Below, piece by piece: positions 8,043 to 11,857 of a stretch of 11,857 bases of DNA. Source of the stretch: an uncultured Clostridium sp. Lineage in GTDB: Bacteria; Bacillota; Clostridia; Lachnospirales; Lachnospiraceae. The notes under the pieces were generated by a model that was given only the letters and a program-made list of their open reading frames with translations, had not been told where the DNA came from and ran no database searches. The position numbers and the translations under genes were made by a program. The stretch lies in assembly GCA_900553925.1 (NCBI GenBank), contig USFH01000061.1, forward strand, positions 1 to 11,857, given 5' to 3'. Each line of letters opens with the position of its first letter. Positions within the stretch are counted from its first letter, which is position 1.

Positions 8043-8071
8043 ATTATACGCACAGATTCTTTTCTCTGCAA
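8043..8071 (-). promoter_or_regulatory. Sigma-A-type promoter for the ATPase-decarboxylase-agr operon
   Basis: On the minus strand TTGCAG (8071-8066) and a perfect TATAAT (8048-8043) are 17 bases apart. The start is expected near 8036, giving a leader of about 40 bases. The -35 box starts inside the U-tract end of the preceding terminator, so one transcript ends exactly where the next begins. Confidence 0.75.
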
Positions 8072-8098
8072 GAAAAAAAGAGGATGCTTTGCAACCTC
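8072..8098 (-). terminator. Rho-independent terminator of the orphan RNA unit
   Basis: On the minus strand GAGG-T-TGC, loop AAA, GCA-T-CCTC forms a seven-pair stem with one mismatch, followed by TTTTTTT. It separates the small RNA unit (8324-8099) from the ATPase operon promoter. Confidence 0.8.
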
Positions 8099-8134
8099 CT
8101 GTTCTGAATGCCTATGATTGAATTGATAGTATCC

Positions 8135-8168
8135 CCTTATGTGGTACCCTCTCTTTTACCACATAAGG
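8135..8168. repeat. Perfect 12-bp inverted repeat with 10-base loop
   Basis: CCTTATGTGGTA (8135-8146) is mirrored by TACCACATAAGG (8157-8168). No U-tract follows on either strand, so it is not a standard terminator. Its TACCACAT arm recurs at 8317-8324, at the 5' end of the predicted RNA. Confidence 0.9.
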
Positions 8169-8329
8169 AAACACTACTTGCTACACGTAACAAGACCTTC
8201 ACATAACTTCGAGCCCTGACACTCTTGTATATGCAACATCGCATTCACGTAACCCTTCCCCTTGTACTGTCTGCGATGTCGATCTGCTATATTCATGAAG
8301 TAACAACCCAACTTGTTACCACATGTATA

Positions 8330-8357
8330 AGTGTAGCACATATTTATTTTTTTGCAA
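8330..8357 (-). promoter_or_regulatory. Promoter of the putative small RNA
   Basis: On the minus strand TTGCAA (8357-8352) and TACACT (8335-8330) are 16 bases apart, with a TG one base before the -10 box (TGCTACACT). Transcription should start near 8323. Confidence 0.55.
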
Positions 8358-8363
8358 CGGCAT

Positions 8364-8405
8364 TTTGTACAAATTTTATTTTCGTTTTTAGATAGTTTGT
8401 ACAAA
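8364..8405. promoter_or_regulatory. Two identical palindromic operator-like sites upstream of the small RNA promoter
   Basis: The perfect palindrome TTTGTACAAA occurs at 8364-8373 and 8396-8405. The two copies are 32 bases apart start to start, about three helical turns, so they lie on one face of the DNA. They lie just upstream of the -35 box of the putative RNA, where a dimeric activator would bind. A weaker copy, TTTGTATAAT, starts at 8425 inside the 3' end of maf's flank. The regulator is unknown. Confidence 0.45.
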
Positions 8406-8439
8406 AAATCGTCATTTTTCGCGTTTTGTATAATTTATT

Positions 8440-9117
8440 TTACGCGTTTTTACATTTTCTTATTGTAAGATTAGATAATTTTTCGCTCAAAACGTGATAA
8501 ATTTTTGACAAAGGCAGTCCAACCACGTTCAGATAATCCCCTTCGATGCCCTGGATATACTTCGCAGCTCCGCTCTGGATGCCATAGGCACCTGCCTTAT
8601 CCATGCAGTCGCCCGTAGCAACATAGTTGTTGATTTCTTCCTCCGTCATCGGATAAAATGTTACCTTCGTGTGACAGTGGAAGGTATTTCCCTGTATTTC
8701 CGCAGGTGTATCCGGACTTGCCCACAGGATACATACCCCGGTGAATACATCATGCGTCCGCCCGGACAATCGTGCGAGCATCTGCTTCGCCTCATCCTCT
8801 GTCTTTGGTTTTCCAAGCACACATCCATCGACAGCAACGACAGTATCCGCACCGATCACCGTGATTTCTTCCACGGAATCTGCTGCCTGATTATCTGTCG
8901 TTGATTTTTCCATATTCTTACTGCAGTTTCTGCGGTACACATCTTCTGCCTTCACGCGCGCCAGCCGTTCGACCAGCTCCTGTGGTGTCAGATTCTCCAA
9001 CTCTTCCGGTGGAATCTGCTCCTCCGCCGAAGATACGCATACTTTATATTCATATCCACCCAACGACAGGATCTCCTGTCTGCGTGGAGACTGTGATGCT
9101 AAAATGATGTTCTCCAT
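8440..9117 (-). CDS. maf: Maf family nucleoside triphosphate pyrophosphatase
   Basis: House-cleaning enzyme that hydrolyses non-canonical or excess nucleotides (dTTP, UTP and modified pyrimidine triphosphates in characterised YhdE-type members) to monophosphate and pyrophosphate. Motifs: SQSPRR (8-13), IGADTVV with catalytic Asp91 (88-94), GKPKT (102-106), SGRTHDVFTGV (118-128), DKAGAYGIQ (173-181) and GDYLNVVGLPL (193-203). The length of 225 residues exceeds the usual 185-200. Two parts explain this: a polar insert at about 64-85 (NCSKNMEKSTTDNQAADSVE) before the GADTVV strand, and a short basic C-terminal extension. AAGGGGAG supports the ATG. It lies 120 bases after the J-domain gene with a large palindrome in between, and about 115 bases before the orphan RNA unit. 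Confidence 0.93.
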   Translation of the reverse strand: MENIILASQSPRRQEILSLGGYEYKVCVSSAEEQIPPEELENLTPQELVERLARVKAEDVYRRNCSKNMEKSTTDNQAADSVEEITVIGADTVVAVDGCVLGKPKTEDEAKQMLARLSGRTHDVFTGVCILWASPDTPAEIQGNTFHCHTKVTFYPMTEEEINNYVATGDCMDKAGAYGIQSGAAKYIQGIEGDYLNVVGLPLSKIYHVLSEKLSNLTIRKCKNA

Positions 9118-9188
9118 TGTTTCTCCCCTTCAAATATATTTATAATAAACGGGTAGTGCCCCCTCGCTTCGCTCGGCGGCAGGTCGTC

Positions 9189-9233
9189 GGGTGCATCCTA
9201 AATATGTGCGTCGCACATATTTAGGATGCACCC
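9189..9233. repeat. 21-bp perfect inverted repeat with 3-base loop between dnaJ-like gene and maf
   Basis: Bases 9189-9209 (starting GGGTGCATCC) are the exact reverse complement of 9213-9233, around the loop GTC. It starts five bases after the stop codon of the J-domain gene. There is no U-tract on the minus strand, so any terminator role would be atypical. A GC-rich tract (CTCGCTTCGCTCGGCGGC) follows at 9163-9180 and looks like part of the same intergenic repeat. It may be a REP-like palindromic unit. Confidence 0.9.
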
Positions 9234-9237
9234 TCCT

Positions 9238-9891
9238 CTAGCATGGTGTGCAACAATTACAGAGCAAATTTAACAGGCACATATCCATGCACCAGTTATC
9301 GGAACGCACATCCGGCATTCCATATCCCATGCCCCGCTGTACATACCAGTTGCTGCCACCCTGCATCCGCTGCTTCATCTGTTTGTATTCCATGTTGTTC
9401 GGTTCCATCGCGATTGCACGGTCGATATGCTCCATCGCTGTTGCCTGATTCCCGGCACCTAAGTTTGCAACTGCACTTAGATAATACCATCTGCCCGTCC
9501 GGTCGTCTATATCCTCCAGCGTACGTAGTGCCTCTGTAAACATCCGGTTCATAATGAAATTCTGCGCTGCGGCAAGGTGGGATTCATCCTGGGTCATACC
9601 GCCACCTTCATTTCTGGCACGACGGAATGCATCCGAACCGAATCCTCCGAATCCGCCAAATCCATCAAACCCGCCATAGCTGTTGCTACCATACGAGGAA
9701 CCTGTATTTCCGTCCATGATGCTCTTATATGCCGCCTGCACTTCCTTGAATTTTTCTTCTGCCTGCGCTGCGTTTGGGTTGTTGATATTTGCATCCGGGT
9801 GGTATTTCCGGCTTAGATTTCGATATGTTTTTTTCACTTCTTCTTCCGAGGCACCATGTGGAAGCCCCAGAACTTCATAAGGATCTTTCAT
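9238..9891 (-). CDS. J-domain (DnaJ-like) co-chaperone with TPR-like region and cysteine-rich tail
   Basis: 217 residues. The J domain (1-60) begins DPYEVLGL and has the HPD motif at 31-33 that stimulates DnaK ATPase. A Gly/Phe-rich linker (62-88, GGFGGFGGFG) follows. Residues 100-175 look like one or two TPR-type helical hairpins (AAAQNFIMNRMFTEALRTL, then AMEHIDRAIAMEPN). The tail (200-217) has six cysteines in the last 17 residues (CMDMC...CNCC..C), suggesting metal or redox chemistry rather than the central zinc fingers of true DnaJ, which are absent. The start is set at MKDPYEV because AAAGGA lies seven bases upstream; a longer in-frame reading to 9936 would enter the inverted-repeat element and is rejected. 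It is downstream of the DUF5685 gene; a MITE-like element now sits between them. Confidence 0.88.
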   Translation of the reverse strand: MKDPYEVLGLPHGASEEEVKKTYRNLSRKYHPDANINNPNAAQAEEKFKEVQAAYKSIMDGNTGSSYGSNSYGGFDGFGGFGGFGSDAFRRARNEGGGMTQDESHLAAAQNFIMNRMFTEALRTLEDIDDRTGRWYYLSAVANLGAGNQATAMEHIDRAIAMEPNNMEYKQMKQRMQGGSNWYVQRGMGYGMPDVRSDNWCMDMCLLNLLCNCCTPC

Positions 9892-9912
9892 GCTAATTCC
9901 TTTCTTTCTCCC

Positions 9913-10206
9913 ATAATTGCGAAACAACCAATTCATAGTAACCGTATATTTCCATATCTATTCATTCTATATACAATGTATTGAAACTAAGAAGTTCTAA
10001 ATATTCTGATTTACGTGCTCATATTTTACGCCACCGTCGCCAATTCGCCGTCCCTGGCTCACTGGCGACTTGTTTGAACATCGTGTTCAAACATGGCTGG
10101 TGTTCTTGCAGAATATTAAGAACTTCTAAGTCTCAAACATATCGTATATATTCATGAATAAATATGGAAATATACGATTTACCATTGAAACTTGTTTCGC
10201 AATTAT
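9913..10206. mobile_element. MITE-like long inverted-repeat element
   Basis: Arms 9913-10008 and 10109-10206 are imperfect reverse complements, roughly four-fifths identical by eye with small gaps. The outermost 15 bases are identical (ATAATTGCGAAACAA), as are an internal 15 (CGTATATTTCCATAT) and most of a block holding AGAAGTTCT and AATATTCTG. The 100-base centre carries two further hairpins: GTCGCCA/TGGCGAC (10036-10069) and TGTTTGAACA/TGTTCAAACA (10071-10093, loop TCG). There is no ORF of note inside. The edges fit a two-base duplication, TA (element 9916-10203) or AT (element 9915-10204). It could instead be a very long structured RNA hairpin, but identical outer tips and the split of two neighbouring genes favour a mobile element. 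Confidence 0.7.
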
Positions 10207-11054
10207 TGTTTACCGTTTTCTGCGTCATTTTGTTTCGTCATAAACCTTACCCAGATTCCGGAATAGATAATGTTGCGGAGGATGGCTGTCTCCTCGACGA
10301 TTGGCAGACACTCATAGATTTTCGCCATATCGGTGGCGATCATCATGAGGATTTCCTTCACGTAATTGTCGAACTGCTCTTTCGACAACTCATGGTATAA
10401 CTCCTTCAAGGGATTGAACCGGTTCTTCTCGATATCCTCCTGCACATCATCATATGCGTCGAGAATATAAATGAATTTGCCAAGCTGGTAACCGAGTCTC
10501 CGCAGCTCCTCCGACCAGTCAATCCCGCGTGTCGACTTATATGCAAGAATCTCTGCCATGATATCACCAAAGATTCCGGCAAGCAAATCCAGATTCGTCA
10601 CATGCTTTTGCTCACAGGCAGATAATGTCCGCAGAGATTCCCGGATCTTCGCCAGCTTCTCCGGATAGACCTGACCAATCTTGCGCACACGCTTCCGTAT
10701 AAAACTGCTGTAACAAAGTCTGGTAAATTTCCGGTCATCCGCCCAATCATCGAGACATTTGTAGTAGGTTAGAATGAGATTCATATCTGCAATATACTGT
10801 ATGACCTCATTTACCAGATATTTTTTCTTTCCAACCGGATGCACCATGCACGCTGCTTCTTTCATCTGCGTATCCGGCTCATATAAAGCGGTCAGAAGAA
10901 CCGCGGCAAACGTCGAATCATACGTAAGTGACATCTGTCCCATCGCGCCGTCCGTATTCCGGAGTGCATGGCAGACGCCGCAATAATACATGCGATACCG
11001 CTCGTAATCTTTGACTTTCATTTCCGGCTTGTTCACCGTCACATATCCAAACAT
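10203..11054 (-). CDS. DUF5685-like protein of unknown function
   Basis: 283 residues, soluble and mostly helical. It begins MFGYVTVNKPEMKVKDY and has the YYCGVCHALR segment (23-32) followed by SLTYDSTFAAVLL (42-54), which I recognise as the DUF5685 pattern. Two acidic motifs stand out: CLDDWADD (100-107) and LDAYDDVQEDIEKNRFNP (198-215). The second recalls the second Asp-rich motif of squalene/phytoene synthase-type enzymes; this is only a resemblance. Function is not established. GGAGGTGG lies six bases before the ATG. The stop codon falls inside the edge of the inverted-repeat element, so the present C-terminus (ENGKQ) may be shortened. It follows the zinc-ribbon gene by 46 bases and precedes the J-domain gene. 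Confidence 0.85.
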   Translation of the reverse strand: MFGYVTVNKPEMKVKDYERYRMYYCGVCHALRNTDGAMGQMSLTYDSTFAAVLLTALYEPDTQMKEAACMVHPVGKKKYLVNEVIQYIADMNLILTYYKCLDDWADDRKFTRLCYSSFIRKRVRKIGQVYPEKLAKIRESLRTLSACEQKHVTNLDLLAGIFGDIMAEILAYKSTRGIDWSEELRRLGYQLGKFIYILDAYDDVQEDIEKNRFNPLKELYHELSKEQFDNYVKEILMMIATDMAKIYECLPIVEETAILRNIIYSGIWVRFMTKQNDAENGKQ

Positions 11055-11100
11055 CGTTCCACCTCCGAGTTAAACGGCTTTCTTATTTCTATTTTATACA

Positions 11101-11496
11101 TTAGCTGTTCTTTATAAACCGTGCGCTGCACTTCGGACAACGTATCTCGATCTTTCCTTTTCCCTTTGGGATACGAATTTTCTGCTTACACTCCGGGCAA
11201 CGGTAGATGTGATGCGTCTTGCGCATCGTCATATGGTTTTTCTCTTTCCGTCCCCACATGCGTAGTTTATACGTCTTGTTTAGGAACCATGTATTTTCAT
11301 CCCGACGCTTGCCAATATTTCTGGAAAACACACGGAAATATGCAAATGCAAAGGTCACAAACGCAATCGTGCTGAGTATATTGCTTCTTACAAACATATC
11401 GATAAAAACCAAGATACACGCCGCCCACATCATACACATGGAAAGCTGATCCGTTCCATTTCTACCGCGCATAAAATCCATCAATTTCTGTCTCAT
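11101..11496 (-). CDS. Small membrane protein with C-terminal zinc ribbon
   Basis: 131 residues, family not recognised by name. Two hydrophobic segments (about 20-36 and 40-55) suggest a membrane hairpin. A basic stretch (58-98) follows, then a zinc ribbon with C100-P-E-C103 and C120-P-K-C123 separated by 16 residues (KQKIRIPKGKGKIEIR). The start is chosen at MRQKLMDF: GGAGG lies at a proper distance from it, while the ATG two codons upstream directly abuts the GGAGG and could not be used. It is the first gene after the tRNA terminator and a candidate promoter at 11593-11566, and is followed after 46 bases by the DUF5685 gene, so the two and the J-domain gene probably form a unit. Confidence 0.75.
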   Translation of the reverse strand: MRQKLMDFMRGRNGTDQLSMCMMWAACILVFIDMFVRSNILSTIAFVTFAFAYFRVFSRNIGKRRDENTWFLNKTYKLRMWGRKEKNHMTMRKTHHIYRCPECKQKIRIPKGKGKIEIRCPKCSARFIKNS

Positions 11497-11565
11497 AAAC
11501 ATCCTCCATAACTATATCCAATCCTGATATTCATTATTCTTCTTCAATTTTTCGAATTGTCAAGT

Positions 11566-11593
11566 ATTTTAACATGCGGGCGAGCTCCGTCAA
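11566..11593 (-). promoter_or_regulatory. Candidate promoter for the zinc-ribbon/DUF5685/J-domain unit
   Basis: On the minus strand TTGACG (11593-11588) and TAAAAT (11571-11566) are 16 bases apart, with TG one base before the -10 box. A perfect TTGACA lies a few bases downstream (about 11563-11558) with AAGAAT after 17 bases, a possible second promoter. Confidence 0.55.
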
Positions 11594-11616
11594 TGGCTTT
11601 CACAGAGATTTCACAA

Positions 11617-11654
11617 AATAAAAAAATCCCTGATACATCTTGTATCAAGGATTT
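11617..11654 (-). terminator. Rho-independent terminator after the tRNA genes
   Basis: On the minus strand AAATCC and TGATACA pair with TGTATCA and GGATTT around loop AGA, with one mismatch, and the stem is followed by a run of seven Ts. It starts six bases after the tRNA-Cys gene. Confidence 0.93.
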
Positions 11655-11659
11655 AAGAG

Positions 11660-11730
11660 AGGCGCGAGCCGGATTTGAACCGGCGGTGAAGGTGTTGCAG
11701 ACCTCTGCCTTACCACTTGGCTATCACGCC
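11660..11730 (-). tRNA. tRNA-Cys (anticodon GCA)
   Basis: Complete 71-base cloverleaf on the minus strand. The acceptor GGCGTGA pairs with TCGCGCC; the D arm is GCC..GGC. The anticodon stem GAGGT/ACCTT encloses loop CTGCAAC (GCA). The T arm is CCGGC-type with TTCAAAT. The discriminator is U, as expected for tRNA-Cys. CCA is not encoded. Confidence 0.96.
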
Positions 11731-11805
11731 ATATATCATAAAGGGGACCCACGCAGTGGGGGGATTCCTTATGATTAGTAAGCACGTAGTGCTTACAATA
11801 TCAAA
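11731..11805. repeat. Hairpin-rich spacer between two tRNA genes
   Basis: It contains GTAAGCAC/GTGCTTAC with loop GTA (11778-11796), CCCAC/GTGGG with loop GCA (11748-11760), and an outer pair ATCATAA.GG/CCTTATGAT around the latter. Such three-base-loop hairpins in a tRNA spacer may guide processing or be REP-like inserts. Confidence 0.65.
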
Positions 11806-11857
11806 CTCCCCGAGTAGGGCTCGAACCTACAACAACTCGGTTAACAGCCGAGTGCTC
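11806..11857 (-). tRNA. tRNA-Asn (anticodon GTT), 5' part beyond window edge
   Basis: The minus strand shows the end of the D arm, anticodon stem ACTCGG/CCGAGT with loop CTGTTAA (anticodon GTT), T arm GTAGG/CCTAC with TTCGAGC, acceptor 3' strand TCGGGGA and discriminator G. CCA is not encoded. The acceptor 5' strand and most of the D arm lie outside the window. Confidence 0.93.

Larger units (their letters stand above)
8072..8324 (-). ncRNA. Putative structured small RNA (about 250 nt), family not recognised
   Basis: The region has its own promoter (8357-8330), its own terminator (8098-8072) and a chain of stable hairpins: GTAACAA/TTGTTAC (8319-8300), ACATCGCA/TGCGATGT around a G-rich loop AAGGGGAAGGG (about 8280-8235), CTTG.TAC/GTA.CAAG (near 8190), and a perfect 12-bp stem (8168-8157 with 8146-8135). 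The 5' segment ATGTGGTA can also pair with TACCACAT of the last stem, so competing folds are possible. It does not match tmRNA, SRP RNA, RNase P or a riboswitch I know; a divergent 6S-type RNA cannot be excluded. A cysteine-rich 76-codon frame (8404-8174) covers part of it, but its first 25 or so codons lie upstream of the expected transcript start. Short peptides after AAGGGGAAGGG are possible. Confidence 0.45.

Noticed and set aside
8174..8404. 76-codon cysteine-rich minus-strand reading frame
   Set aside because: The predicted -35 and -10 boxes lie inside it, so its first 25 or so codons precede the expected transcript start; no ribosome site fits its first ATG; and the DNA is full of inverted repeats. 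It is kept only as an alternative to the RNA reading.
8406..8450. Possible terminator after maf (CGCGT/ACGCG and AAAAAT/ATTTTT)
   Set aside because: The GC stem is short with a long loop and no U-tract, and the AT stem is too weak to call.
9163..9175. CTCGCTTCGCTCG tract considered as a stand-alone hairpin
   Set aside because: Only two or three base pairs form around TTC; it is better described as GC-rich flank of the 21-bp palindrome.
9892..9936. Longer start for the J-domain protein (15 extra residues, MNWLFRNYGRKKGIS)
   Set aside because: The extra codons run into the tip of the inverted-repeat element, and the good AAAGGA site belongs to the ATG at 9891, right before DPYEVLGL.

Overview
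The window looks like chromosomal DNA from a low-to-mid GC Firmicute of class Clostridia, most likely a Lachnospiraceae-type gut anaerobe. This is inferred from the agr-type peptide quorum-sensing genes with a GHKL kinase and LytTR regulator, the glmS ribozyme, the purine-rich Shine-Dalgarno sites and the style of the proteins; no marker gene settles the genus. Every gene I can support is on the minus strand, so transcription runs from high to low coordinates. I see no CRISPR array, transposase or plus-strand gene.

Layout in the direction of transcription. (1) 11857-11617: 3' part of a tRNA-Asn gene, a hairpin-rich spacer, tRNA-Cys and a strong intrinsic terminator. (2) 11496-9238: a small membrane zinc-ribbon protein, a DUF5685-like protein and a J-domain protein with a cysteine-rich tail. 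A roughly 290-bp long-inverted-repeat element, which looks like a MITE, separates the last two and supplies part of the stop codon of the DUF5685 gene. (3) A 21-bp perfect palindrome, then maf (nucleotide pyrophosphatase). (4) 8324-8072: an apparent independent transcription unit with two identical palindromic operator-like sites, a promoter, several stable hairpins and a terminator, best read as an undescribed structured RNA (a small ORF is possible). (5) 8071-2100: a clear promoter followed by six genes with very short gaps or overlaps: a TerB-like/CbxX-type AAA+ ATPase, an Orn/Lys/Arg-decarboxylase-family PLP enzyme, agrA, agrC, agrB and agrD, ending at a strong terminator. (6) 2013-1: a promoter, a glmS ribozyme/riboswitch and glmS, whose C-terminus is cut by the window edge.

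How the parts fit: AgrD is a 47-residue propeptide. AgrB should trim and cyclise it. AgrC should sense the product and phosphorylate AgrA, which carries a LytTR DNA-binding domain; a possible LytTR-type direct repeat lies before agrB. The predicted ring of this AgrD starts with serine rather than cysteine, which suggests an oxygen lactone. The quorum genes appear to be co-transcribed with an AAA+ chaperone-like ATPase and an amino-acid decarboxylase, an unusual pairing. glmS has its own promoter and should be shut down by self-cleavage of its leader when glucosamine-6-phosphate is abundant. The most interesting items are the serine-type AgrD, the structured RNA unit with its paired operators, and the MITE-like element wedged between two genes that would otherwise abut.
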